Part shown: positions 36,447 through 44,657 of the stretch, one piece after another
Position numbering within the stretch: position 1 is the first letter of the stretch
How the letters are laid out: the number at the start of each line of letters is the position of its first letter
DNA from: Variovorax sp. PAMC26660
GTDB lineage: Bacteria; Pseudomonadota; Gammaproteobacteria; Burkholderiales; Burkholderiaceae_C
Direction: 5' to 3'
DNA: 64,000 nucleotides
Assembly: GCF_014302995.1 (NCBI RefSeq)
Contig: NZ_CP060295.1
Coordinates: forward strand, 6,315,501 to 6,379,500
The notes under the pieces: model-generated
What the model saw: only the letters and a program-made list of their open reading frames with translations
Told to the model about the DNA's origin: nothing
Database searches by the model: none
Translations under genes and position numbers: made by a program

Positions 36447-38066
36447 TCAGTTGTTGTTGTCTGTCGCGCTTTCTCTTGCGGAGGGATCGGCCGGCCGCCC
36501 CCGGATCATCCACCACGCACTCACCGCACTCAGCACCGCCAGCCCGGCGCTCAGCAGCATCACCCACCGAAAGCCCGCCACGAACGATTCGGCCACAGCG
36601 CGTTTGACGGCGGCTGCAGTCGCCGCATCCACACCCGGTGGCATCGCCGCACCGGCGAGCTTGCTGCGCTCGCCTTCCAGAAACGCCGACACCTGCGCCG
36701 ACGCGCCCATCTCGCGCAGGTTGTGCGCCAGCGCCGCATCGAAGGCCCACGCCATGACCGCGCCGAACACCGCGATCGCCAGCACAGCCGCCGCGCGTGA
36801 CACCGCGTTGTTCACGCCCGAGGCCACGCCCGCCATCTCCGGCCCGACCGCATTCATGACGGTGGTGGTGAGCGGTGCCACGGTCACCGTCATGCCGAAG
36901 CCCAGCACCACCACGGCGGGCAGGAAACCAGTCCAGTAGCTGGCGCCCACGCCAGGCACTGCAAACAGAACGAAGCCGACGGCGGCGATGGCCGGTCCGA
37001 TCACCAGCGGCATGCGCGGCCCGAAGCGGTCGACCAGTTGCCCGGCCCAGCCCGAGAGCGCGAACATGATGAAGATGAACGGCAGCAGCGCCGCGCCCGC
37101 CACGGTGGCCGAGTAGCCCTGCACCTGGATCATGTTGAGCGGGAAGAAATACAGGCCACCGCCGAGCGCGGCGTAGAGCAGCAGGGTCAGCAAGTTTGCG
37201 CCGCCGAAGTTGCCGATGCGCAGCAGCGAAAGCGGCAGCATCGGCGTGCGCACCCTGCGCTCGACCGCGATGAAACCCGCGCTTCCCACGACACCGATGG
37301 CCAGCGCCGCGAGCACGGCCGGTGAACTCCAATGCTGTGTGGGCGCCTCGATGAAGGCATAGACGATGCCACCCAGCCCGGCCGTGGCCAGCAACGCGCC
37401 CCAGGGATCGAGGCCGCCACTGGCCGAGGCGCCTCGGCTCTCGGGCACATGGCGCCAGACGATCCACAGCACCAGCAGCGCCATCGGCACGTTGATGAGA
37501 AAGGCCCAGGTCCACGAGAAGTGATCGACCAGAAAGCCGCCGAGCACCGGGCCCACGGCCGCCGTGATGCCGCTGAAGCCCGACCATGTGCCGATGGCCT
37601 TGCCCCGTTGTTTCTCGGGAAAGGCGGCGCTGATGAGCGCCAGGCTGCCGGGCACCAGCAGCGCGCCGCCGATGCCCTGCACCGCGCGCGCGGCAATGAG
37701 TTGCTGCACGGTGCCTGCCAGTGCGCAGGCCACGGACGACAAGGCGAAGATGCCGACGCCGATCGCGAAGATACGCCGGCGCCCGTAGTGGTCACCCAGC
37801 GCGCCGCCCACCAGCAGCAATGCGGCGAGCAGCAATGCATAGGACTCGACCACCCACTGCGCCTGGAAGGCGGTGGCATGCAGATCGGACTGGATGGCGG
37901 GCAACGCGACGTTGACCACCGTGCCATCGATGAAGGCCATGCTCGACCCGACGATGGCCGCTGCAAGAACCCACGGCTTCGAGGCCTCGGGGCAGGCGCT
38001 CTCTTGCGGCCCGGCAGCATGCAGGATCAGCGTGTCGTCGCAGGGCGCCTTGCCGATCTGTGCCAT
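36447..38066 (-). CDS. MFS drug exporter, DHA2 (EmrB/QacA) family
   Basis: A 539-residue transporter with 14 predicted helices, from the ATG at 38066. The frame extends upstream into the repeat, which should not be coding. Signatures: the motif FIDGTVVNVALPAI near 40-53 (DHA2 motif D1), GDHYGRRRIF near 90-99 (motif A), RAVQGIGGALLVPGSLALIS near 120-139 (motif B) and the GPVLGGFLVDHFSWTWAFLI segment (motif C) near 165-184. It exports hydrophobic compounds in exchange for protons. Its pairing with the flavin monooxygenase suggests export of a substrate or product, or a detoxification unit. Confidence 0.92.
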   Translation of the reverse strand: MAQIGKAPCDDTLILHAAGPQESACPEASKPWVLAAAIVGSSMAFIDGTVVNVALPAIQSDLHATAFQAQWVVESYALLLAALLLVGGALGDHYGRRRIFAIGVGIFALSSVACALAGTVQQLIAARAVQGIGGALLVPGSLALISAAFPEKQRGKAIGTWSGFSGITAAVGPVLGGFLVDHFSWTWAFLINVPMALLVLWIVWRHVPESRGASASGGLDPWGALLATAGLGGIVYAFIEAPTQHWSSPAVLAALAIGVVGSAGFIAVERRVRTPMLPLSLLRIGNFGGANLLTLLLYAALGGGLYFFPLNMIQVQGYSATVAGAALLPFIFIMFALSGWAGQLVDRFGPRMPLVIGPAIAAVGFVLFAVPGVGASYWTGFLPAVVVLGFGMTVTVAPLTTTVMNAVGPEMAGVASGVNNAVSRAAAVLAIAVFGAVMAWAFDAALAHNLREMGASAQVSAFLEGERSKLAGAAMPPGVDAATAAAVKRAVAESFVAGFRWVMLLSAGLAVLSAVSAWWMIRGRPADPSARESATDNNN

Positions 38067-38102
38067 GGTTGCCGGGCTCCGATCTATTCGGTTTCGGTCT
38101 GG

Positions 38103-38215
38103 CCCCTTCCCCCTCTGGGGGAAGGTTGGGATGGGGGCTGCTTCCAATGGGGCGCCGTGCATCGTTGCGCGCCGTCGTGCCCCCACCCCTGCCCTCCCCC
38201 AGAGGGGGAGGGAGA
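38103..38215. repeat. Pair of REP-like GC-rich elements in inverted orientation
   Basis: 38103-38138 and 38179-38215 are imperfect reverse complements. Each contains its own small hairpin of the form CCCCCTCTGGGGG or CCCCCAGAGGGGG followed by a GGTTGGGATGGGGGC-like tail. This structure is that of REP/BIME elements in Betaproteobacteria. The pair fills the space between the start of the DHA2 exporter gene and the stop of the pqiC-like gene and may also stop transcription from the latter. Confidence 0.75.
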
Positions 38216-38223
38216 AAGACTGG

Positions 38224-38850
38224 TCAGAGCGCGCATGCCGTGGCGGCCGGGTTGGCCTGTGCCGCGCTCACGCTGCGTGCCATGGCCGCTGCAGCCGCCG
38301 CCGTCACGCGCTGGGCGCCTTGCGCCACCGCATCCATGCCGCCACCCACGGACTCACCAAGTCGCAGTTGGCAAACCACTGTGCGCGCCTCATCGGAGCG
38401 CCGCAGCGTCCAGCTGAAATCGGCATCGACACGCCCACCGTCCACCGCATCGAACTGGCGCAGTTGCACCGCAATGCGCCACACCGGCTGCGATGTCTGG
38501 CGCCCACCCTTGCTCACGTCGAGCGCGCCGAGCCGCCCGGCGATGCCACCCGAAAGCGCATCGCGCAGTTCGTTCTCGAAAGACGAGGCCCAGCGGTGCT
38601 GTTCCAGCACCTCGACCTGCACGCTGCCGTTGGGCTGGCGCACCACCATCTGCGGCCGCGCGAGCCGTTCGGGCACTGCAACCGGCGCCAGCTCGATGTA
38701 GAGCGGCGTGGCGCTGGCCAGCGTCGATGGCGCGGCGTCGGCGGCAACCACCGGGCTGGCGAGCGTGTAGTAGCTGTCGGGCTTGCTCGCACAGCCTGCG
38801 AGCGCGATCAGGGCGGCGGCCACGGCGCCACATGCGAAGGTCTTTTTCAT
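38224..38850 (-). CDS. pqiC: PqiC-like lipoprotein (ABC-type transport auxiliary component)
   Basis: A 208-residue outer-membrane lipoprotein. Signal with lipobox LAGC (Cys20) in MKKTFACGAVAAALIALAGC, then SKPDSYYTLASPV, typical of the PqiC/YmbA family. Later segments include PLYIELAPVAVPERLARPQM and a WRIAVQLRQFDAV strand. In Escherichia coli PqiC sits in the outer membrane and docks the PqiB tunnel, forming an intermembrane lipid-transport or envelope-maintenance complex. The ATG overlaps the end of the pqiB-like gene by 4 bases. It is the last gene of the pqiA-pqiA-pqiB-pqiC operon. Confidence 0.9.
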   Translation of the reverse strand: MKKTFACGAVAAALIALAGCASKPDSYYTLASPVVAADAAPSTLASATPLYIELAPVAVPERLARPQMVVRQPNGSVQVEVLEQHRWASSFENELRDALSGGIAGRLGALDVSKGGRQTSQPVWRIAVQLRQFDAVDGGRVDADFSWTLRRSDEARTVVCQLRLGESVGGGMDAVAQGAQRVTAAAAAAMARSVSAAQANPAATACAL

Positions 38851-40514
38851 TTCTTGTCGTCCGGTTTGCCGCGCAGCAGCGACTCGGGGTGGCGCTCGAG
38901 GTAGTCGGTCAGGATGCGCACCGAGCCGGCGGCGCGCGTCAGCTCGCGCAGCGTCTGGCGCATGTCCTGCTGCAGCGGCGAATCGTCGGCCAACGTGCGT
39001 TCGGCCGTGTTGACGGTCTTGCGCACGTCCTTCATGGCCGCGGCCAGCTCGGGCGTCACGTCGCTGTTGATGTGGTTGACGGTCTGCTCGGTGGCGGTCA
39101 ACGTCTTGTTGAGCGTGGCGAGTGTCGTGCGCAGGTCGCCCGCGATCTGCTCGTAAGGCACCTTGTTGAGCTTGGTCGCAATTTCCTGCACCTGCGACTG
39201 GATCTCGTCGAGGCTGTTGGCGACCGTGGGCAGCTCGATCGGGTTCTTCGTCACGTCGACCTTGGCCGGTGGCGCCTTCGGGAAGAAGTCGAGCGCCACA
39301 TAGACCTGGCCGGTCAGCAGGTTGCCGTTGCGCAGTTGGGCGCGCAAGCCCTTCTCGGCCAGGAAGCGCAATCGCTCCTGCTGCGTCGAGCGCGACTCAG
39401 GGCCGGTGGCATTGCCCTCGCGGCGGCGCAGGCGGTCGGGGTACACCTGCACCAGCACCGGCATGCGGAACTCGCGCTCGGCGCGGTCGAACTCGACACC
39501 GATCGATTTGACCTCGCCGATCACCACGCCACGGAAGTCCACCGGTGCACCCGGCGTGAGGCCGCGCAGCGACTGGTTGAAGTACATCAGCAGCGTCTGC
39601 GAAGGACCATCGGGCTCCTTCATGGCGGTGGCTTCGTCCTGCGCCAGCGTGAACGAGGCGTTGGTCTTGGCGAGCGGCCCCATCGCGTCGTCGGGTGCCT
39701 GGAAGGCAATGCCGCCGAGCAGGATGGTCGCCAGTGACTGCGTGCGCAGCGTGAAGCCGCTGGCGCTCAGTTGCGCGTCGATGCCGCTGGCCTGCCAGAA
39801 GCGCGTGTTCATGCCGACGAACTTGTCGTACGGCGCATTGATGAAGACGCGGATCGTCACGCCGCGGCCGTCGCCGTCCAGTTCGTACGCAGCCACCTGC
39901 CCGACCTTGACGCGCCGGAAGTAGACCGGCGAGCCCACGTCGAGCGAACCGACATCGTTGGCGCGCAGCAAAAACTGCTGGCCCGAGTCGTCGCGCGTGA
40001 CGATGGGCGGTGTTTCGAGCCCGGTGAATTCGCCCGAAGTTTCCTTTGACACACCCGCGTCGGCGCCGATGTACGCGCCCGACAGCAAGGTGCCCAGGCC
40101 CGAGATGCCCGAGGTGTCGAGCCGCGGCCGCACCACCCAGAAGCGCGAGTCTTCGGCGGTGAAGCCCTCGGCGTCCTTGTTGAACTGCACCAGCACGCGC
40201 ACGTGCGAGCGGTCGCGCGCCAGCCGCAGGTGCGTGACAAGACCGATCTGCACGTCCTTGTACTTGACGACGGTCTTGCCGGCCTCCAGGCCTTCGGCCG
40301 TCTTGAAGGTCAGCACGACCTCGGGGCCGCGCTCCATCAGGATGCGCGCCACCAGCGTGATGCCGACCAGCGCCGCCACGATGGGAATGAGCCAGATCAG
40401 CGACGGCAGCCATTCGCGCCGTCGCACCACGCGAGGCTTGGGCAGCGCGGGGGGAGCAGGCGGCGCAGATGGCGCCGGTTTGCCCTGGGGTTGCGATTCG
40501 TCTTCTTCACTCAT
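38847..40514 (-). CDS. pqiB: PqiB-like MCE protein (three MlaD domains)
   Basis: A 555-residue protein with one N-terminal membrane helix near 34-54 (SLIWLIPIVAALVGITLVA) and three MCE/MlaD domains. They begin near 65 (VVLTFKTAEGLEAGKTVVKY), 175 (LLRANDVGSLDVGSPVYFRR) and 305 (NQSLRGLTPGAPVDFRG). A long helical C-terminal region (about 410-540) corresponds to the needle of E. coli PqiB. Hexamers form a periplasm-spanning tube for lipids. It overlaps both neighbours by 4 bases (ATGA), tying its translation to PqiA upstream and PqiC downstream. Confidence 0.94.
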   Translation of the reverse strand: MSEEDESQPQGKPAPSAPPAPPALPKPRVVRRREWLPSLIWLIPIVAALVGITLVARILMERGPEVVLTFKTAEGLEAGKTVVKYKDVQIGLVTHLRLARDRSHVRVLVQFNKDAEGFTAEDSRFWVVRPRLDTSGISGLGTLLSGAYIGADAGVSKETSGEFTGLETPPIVTRDDSGQQFLLRANDVGSLDVGSPVYFRRVKVGQVAAYELDGDGRGVTIRVFINAPYDKFVGMNTRFWQASGIDAQLSASGFTLRTQSLATILLGGIAFQAPDDAMGPLAKTNASFTLAQDEATAMKEPDGPSQTLLMYFNQSLRGLTPGAPVDFRGVVIGEVKSIGVEFDRAEREFRMPVLVQVYPDRLRRREGNATGPESRSTQQERLRFLAEKGLRAQLRNGNLLTGQVYVALDFFPKAPPAKVDVTKNPIELPTVANSLDEIQSQVQEIATKLNKVPYEQIAGDLRTTLATLNKTLTATEQTVNHINSDVTPELAAAMKDVRKTVNTAERTLADDSPLQQDMRQTLRELTRAAGSVRILTDYLERHPESLLRGKPDDKK

Positions 40515-41269
40515 GCTGGTTTCTCATCCCTGTTGTCATGTCCCTGCGCGATGGCCTGCTCTTCCTGCGTCGCCTGTGCTTCCTTGCTGTCCCAGGTGAG
40601 CTTCGGATCGAAGCTCAGCGAAGCCAGCATGGTCAGCACCACGACCGAGCCGAAAGCCGCGATGCCCACGCCCGCCGTGATGACGGCAAAGCCCTGGATC
40701 TGCACCAGCCCGGTCAGCAGCGAAACCACGAACACATCGAGCATCGACCAGCGGCCGATGATCTCGATGATGTGATACAGCTTGGCCCGTTCGCGTCGGC
40801 GCCAGGTGCTGCCGCGCTGCGCCAGCACCACCAGCAAGAACAGCACCGCCAATTTGAACAGCGGCACCAGAAAGCTGGCAATGAAGACGATGGCCGCCAG
40901 CCCGTAGGCGCCAGAGACCCAGAAATAGATCACGCCGCTCAGGATGGTGTCGTACTGCGCGCCGAACAGCGTGCGCGTGATCATCACCGGCAGCAGGTTG
41001 GCCGGTATGTACATCACGCAGGCCGCGATCAAGAAGGCCCAGGTGCGGTTCAGGCTCTGCGGCTTGCGCGTGTGCAGATGGGTGCCGCAACGCCCGCAGG
41101 CATCGCCGTCTTCGGCATCGCGCCACACGGCTTCGCAATGCGGGCAGGCCAGCAGCCCGAGCGAAGCGGCGGTGGCAACCGGCGCGCCCTCGTCGTCGGC
41201 CTCTTCCTCGACCGGTGCGCTCGATGTCTTCTGTGCCCTGTAAGACAGGCGGGCCAGCGGCGACTTCAT
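40511..41269 (-). CDS. pqiA: PqiA-domain membrane protein (second copy)
   Basis: A 252-residue inner-membrane protein from the ATG at 41269. An N-terminal zinc-ribbon-like pair (CPHCEAVW and CGRCG, near 43-65) precedes four helices that include AFLIAACVMYIPANLLPVM near 80-98, YGLAAIVFIASFLVPLFKLA and MLDVFVVSLLTGLVQI. This is one PqiA half-unit; E. coli PqiA has two such halves in one chain, here split between two genes. Its start overlaps the stop of the first pqiA-like gene, and its stop overlaps the start of pqiB. Confidence 0.92.
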   Translation of the reverse strand: MKSPLARLSYRAQKTSSAPVEEEADDEGAPVATAASLGLLACPHCEAVWRDAEDGDACGRCGTHLHTRKPQSLNRTWAFLIAACVMYIPANLLPVMITRTLFGAQYDTILSGVIYFWVSGAYGLAAIVFIASFLVPLFKLAVLFLLVVLAQRGSTWRRRERAKLYHIIEIIGRWSMLDVFVVSLLTGLVQIQGFAVITAGVGIAAFGSVVVLTMLASLSFDPKLTWDSKEAQATQEEQAIAQGHDNRDEKPA

Positions 41270-41913
41270 GCGGGCGTCTCCGGCGCGTCCCGGCCGCCGG
41301 TCTCTCCTGGCGGGCGGAAAGCCATTCCCCAGAACGCACCGGGGTTGAACGACAGCACCGACGTCAGCGTGACCGTGAGCGCCACGAAGGCCCAGAGCGC
41401 CGGCCCCGGCACCACCGTCGCCATGCTCGACAGCTTGACGATGGCCACCAGCACGCCGAGCAGGAACACTTCGATCATTCCCCAGGGCCGCAGCGACTGC
41501 ATGGCCCGCACCAGGATCGCAAAGCCCAGCGGCCGGTGCTCGCGGCTCAGCGGAATCAGCAGGTAGGCCAGGATGCACAGCTGCAGCAGCGGAAACAGGA
41601 TGGTGGTGGCCAGCACCAGCAAGGCCACCGGCGACATGCCCTCGGCGCTCAGCACCAGCACCGCGCCGGCCAGCGTGGTCTGGCTGCGCAGGCCCCGCAG
41701 CTCGATCTCGACGATGGGAAACAGGTTTGCAATGGCAAACATGATCAGGCTCGCCACCGTCAACGGAAGAATGCGCCGCTGCTGCGATCCGGGGTGCCGC
41801 TCGAGTTCGGTGCCGCAGCGCGGGCAATGCGCCACGTCGCGCGGCTGCAGCGTCGTGCGGGCATAGACCGCATCGCAACCCGGGCAGACCACTGTGTCAG
41901 GTACTTCCTTCAT
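41266..41913 (-). CDS. pqiA: PqiA-domain membrane protein (first copy, first gene of the pqi operon)
   Basis: A 215-residue protein from the ATG at 41913. It has a ribbon with CPGCDAVY and CPRCG (near 10-34) and membrane helices including PLTVASLIMFAIANLFPIVE near 49-68, LLVLATTILFPLLQLCILAY, and MIEVFLLGVLVAIVKLSSMA. Together with the next gene it makes up the two halves of an E. coli-type PqiA. The open frame continues far upstream on this strand, but that stretch is the antisense of the neighbouring MFS gene. It is preceded 20 bases away by the stop of that MFS gene on the same strand, so a common transcript is possible. Confidence 0.9.
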   Translation of the reverse strand: MKEVPDTVVCPGCDAVYARTTLQPRDVAHCPRCGTELERHPGSQQRRILPLTVASLIMFAIANLFPIVEIELRGLRSQTTLAGAVLVLSAEGMSPVALLVLATTILFPLLQLCILAYLLIPLSREHRPLGFAILVRAMQSLRPWGMIEVFLLGVLVAIVKLSSMATVVPGPALWAFVALTVTLTSVLSFNPGAFWGMAFRPPGETGGRDAPETPA

Positions 41914-41933
41914 AGGTGAGCACCCTAACTCAT

Positions 41934-43385
41934 TCAGGCGGTGTGGCTTGTCGTCCTGAGGCGCAGAGTGCTGAAGACTGCCGCCACCGCCGCACAACTT
42001 GCCGCCAGCACCAGCGCCACCACCGGCCCATGGCCGCCATGCGGGCTCCAGAGGCTGAAGACCGCCGCCAGCACCACCGCGCCCAGCGTCTGGCCGGTCA
42101 GCCGGGCCGTGCCCAGCATGCCGCTGGCCGCACCACTGCGGTGCGCCGGCGGCGAAGTGACGATGGTGTGGTTGTTGGGCGACTGGAACAGCCCGAAGCC
42201 CAGACCGCACAGCGCCATGCGCCAGGCGATGTCCGCATTGCCCGGATGTGCCGGCAGCGCCGCCAGCAACGCGAGGCCTGCGGCCAGCAGCGCCAGGCCG
42301 ATGCCGCCGAGCAGCCCGTCGGGGTAGCGGCCGATCAGCCGTCCGGCGATGGGCGCCATCACCACGATGGCCAGCGGCCACGCCGTGATCAACAGCCCGG
42401 CCTCGATGTGGCTGCGCCCGTACACGTCGAGCAGCAGGAAAGGCAGCGCGATGTAGGCCAGCATCTGCGCGCAGAACGCGGCAACCGACGTGCCCATCGA
42501 CAGCGCGAACACCGGAATGCGCAGCAGGTCGATGGGGAAAAGCGGCACCGCCTGCTTGCGCTGCCGCTGCAGATAGATGAAGCCCACCACCAACCCGGCC
42601 ACAAGGATGCCCCAGGCCGAAGCCTGCGAGCCGCCCGCATCCACCGCACCTTCGCGCACGCCGAGACGGTCCACGCCCAGGAACACCAGCGAGAACATCA
42701 GCACGTTCAGCGCGACGTCGATCGGAGAAAACCGCAGCCCCGCCGCCGGCGCCACGCGATTGAACGGCAGCGCCTTCATGCCCAGCACGAAGGTGATGAT
42801 GCCCAGCGGCACGTTGATGGCAAAGAGCCAGGGCCACGAAGCCACCGACAGGATGGCAGCAGCCACCGACGGCCCGGCCACCGAAGACGTGGCAACCACC
42901 AACGAATTGATGGCCATGCCCTTGCCCAACTGAGACGAGGGATAAGTCAGCCGCACCAGCGCTGCGTTCACGCTCATGATGCCCGCCGCCCCCAGCCCCT
43001 GGAAAGCGCGCGCCGCGATCAGCGTGCCCAGCGAATTGGCGAAGGTCGCAGCCAGCGAAGACACCGTGAACACCGCCATGCCCACGAGGTACACACGCCG
43101 ATAACCCACCAGATCGCCCAGCGAAGCCAGCGGCAGCAGCATCACCAGCGTGGCGATCTGGTACGCGTTGACCACCCAGATCGCCTGCGACGGGCTGGCC
43201 TGCAGCTCGCGCGCGATGCCCGGCAGCGCCAGGTTGACGATGGTGCCGTCGAGCACCGCCACGATCAGCCCGAGGATGATGACCAGCATCGCCCAGCCGC
43301 GCTCCGGCGAAGCCAGCCCGTCGATGGGCTGGCGGTGAGAGTCTTCGGCCACCGGGCGTGCGGCGCCTGCGGATGCGGTGTTCAA
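41934..43385 (-). CDS. MFS exporter (DHA2/EmrB-like), TTG start coupled to the upstream gene
   Basis: A 483-residue, 14-helix transporter. Motifs: ILGLIVAVLDGTIVNLALPG near 37-56, GDLVGYRRVYLVGMAV near 85-100 (motif A), RAFQGLGAAGIMSVNAALVR near 118-137 (motif B) and VAGPSVAAAILSVASWPW near 155-172 (motif C). I place the start at TTG 43385 because TTGA overlaps the TGA of the upstream MFS gene, the same coupling seen elsewhere here, and because the first ATG (AMLVII) would cut into the first helix. The substrate is unknown. Confidence 0.86.
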   Translation of the reverse strand: MNTASAGAARPVAEDSHRQPIDGLASPERGWAMLVIILGLIVAVLDGTIVNLALPGIARELQASPSQAIWVVNAYQIATLVMLLPLASLGDLVGYRRVYLVGMAVFTVSSLAATFANSLGTLIAARAFQGLGAAGIMSVNAALVRLTYPSSQLGKGMAINSLVVATSSVAGPSVAAAILSVASWPWLFAINVPLGIITFVLGMKALPFNRVAPAAGLRFSPIDVALNVLMFSLVFLGVDRLGVREGAVDAGGSQASAWGILVAGLVVGFIYLQRQRKQAVPLFPIDLLRIPVFALSMGTSVAAFCAQMLAYIALPFLLLDVYGRSHIEAGLLITAWPLAIVVMAPIAGRLIGRYPDGLLGGIGLALLAAGLALLAALPAHPGNADIAWRMALCGLGFGLFQSPNNHTIVTSPPAHRSGAASGMLGTARLTGQTLGAVVLAAVFSLWSPHGGHGPVVALVLAASCAAVAAVFSTLRLRTTSHTA

Positions 43386-44596
43386 GCTCGCTGCGCCTCC
43401 CGCGTGGCTTCGGAGCGCACGCCGCCCAGCGTGAGCCAGGTCAGCACCAGCGCGATGAGCGCACCGGCGGCCATGCCCGCCACCATCGGCAGCGGGCGGC
43501 CATCGGTGAAGAGGCCGACCACCGCCATTGCCAATGCGCCGGTCAGCATCTGCAGCGTGCCGAGCAGCGCCGAGGCCGTGCCGGCAATGGCGCCGTGCAT
43601 TTCGAGCGCCAGCACGCCGGTGGTGGGAATCACGAGGCCCATGAAGCCGGAAGCGATGAAGTACAGAACGATCAGCACCCAGATGCTGTCGCCGCCCGTT
43701 GCGAAGTAAATGAACATCGCGACCATGGCCACGCCGCAGCACACCACGCCGAACTTGACGAGGTTGACCAGCCCGAAGCGTTCGCCCAGCGACCCCGTGA
43801 ACTGCGATGCCGCGATGAAGGCCGCCGCGTTCACGCCGAAGGCCACGCTGTACATGGCGGGCGACAGGCCGTAGTGGTCGATCATCACGAACGACGAATT
43901 GGCCAGATAGGTGAAGAAGCCCGCCATCGCGAAGCTGCCGATGAACACCAGCCCGAGGTAATGGGTGTCGCGCAGCAGCAGCCAGTAGGCCGACAGCGCG
44001 CTGCCCAGGCTGCTTTCGACGCGCTCCGAGGCGGGGCGTGTTTCGTCGAGCAGCTTGACCATCATCGCCAGGCCTGCCACCGCCGCGATCGTCACGGCCC
44101 AGAACACGCCGCGCCATCCGGCAAACGCGATCACCACGCTGCCCGCGAGCGGCGCCAGGATCGGCGACACGCTGAACACCAGCATCAGCAGCGACATCAG
44201 CCGCGCCGCGTCGGTGCCGGTATGCAGGTCGCGCACCACCGCGCGCGGAATCGCCATGCCGGCCGCCGCGCCCAGGCCCTGGATGAAGCGCAGCACGATC
44301 AATGTCTGGATATCGGTTGCCAGCGCACAGCCCACGCTGGCCAGCGCGAACAGCACGAGGCCCGCATACAGCGGCGGCTTGCGGCCGACCATGTCGGAGA
44401 TCGGCCCGTACAGCAACTGGCCGGCACCAAGCGAAAGAAAGAAGGCCGTGAGGCTCAACTGCACCGCGCCGATGTCGGCATGCAGGCTCTGCCCGATGGC
44501 AGGGAGCGCCGGCAGGTACATGTCGATGGCGAAAGGCCCGATGGCCGAAAGCAGGCCCAGCAACAGGGCCATCTTGAAGAAAGGAGAAGAACGCAT
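43382..44596 (-). CDS. Bcr/CflA-family MFS drug exporter
   Basis: A 404-residue, 12-helix transporter from the ATG at 44596 (a TTG lies 27 bases earlier). It starts MRSSPFFKMALLLGLLSAIG and has the DHA1/Bcr signature SAIGPFAIDMYLPALPAIGQ near 16-35. The motif A-like GPISDMVGRKPPLYAGLVLF follows near 66-85, then RFIQGLGAAAGMAIPRAVVR near 106-125 (motif B). Relatives export bicyclomycin, chloramphenicol or sulfonamides. Its TGA overlaps the TTG of the second exporter gene, so two different MFS families are made from one transcript. Confidence 0.92.
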   Translation of the reverse strand: MRSSPFFKMALLLGLLSAIGPFAIDMYLPALPAIGQSLHADIGAVQLSLTAFFLSLGAGQLLYGPISDMVGRKPPLYAGLVLFALASVGCALATDIQTLIVLRFIQGLGAAAGMAIPRAVVRDLHTGTDAARLMSLLMLVFSVSPILAPLAGSVVIAFAGWRGVFWAVTIAAVAGLAMMVKLLDETRPASERVESSLGSALSAYWLLLRDTHYLGLVFIGSFAMAGFFTYLANSSFVMIDHYGLSPAMYSVAFGVNAAAFIAASQFTGSLGERFGLVNLVKFGVVCCGVAMVAMFIYFATGGDSIWVLIVLYFIASGFMGLVIPTTGVLALEMHGAIAGTASALLGTLQMLTGALAMAVVGLFTDGRPLPMVAGMAAGALIALVLTWLTLGGVRSEATREAQRA

Positions 44597-44657
44597 TGAC
44601 CCGATTGTCGCCAAGCGCGGCAATCGGTGCAGGCGTGGGGTCGGGCCTCAGCCGTTG

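Noticed and set aside
42837-44117. Upstream extension of the DHA2 exporter frame to 44117
   Set aside because: This part is antisense or out of frame with the Bcr/CflA gene; the coupled TTG at 43385 gives a normal-length protein.
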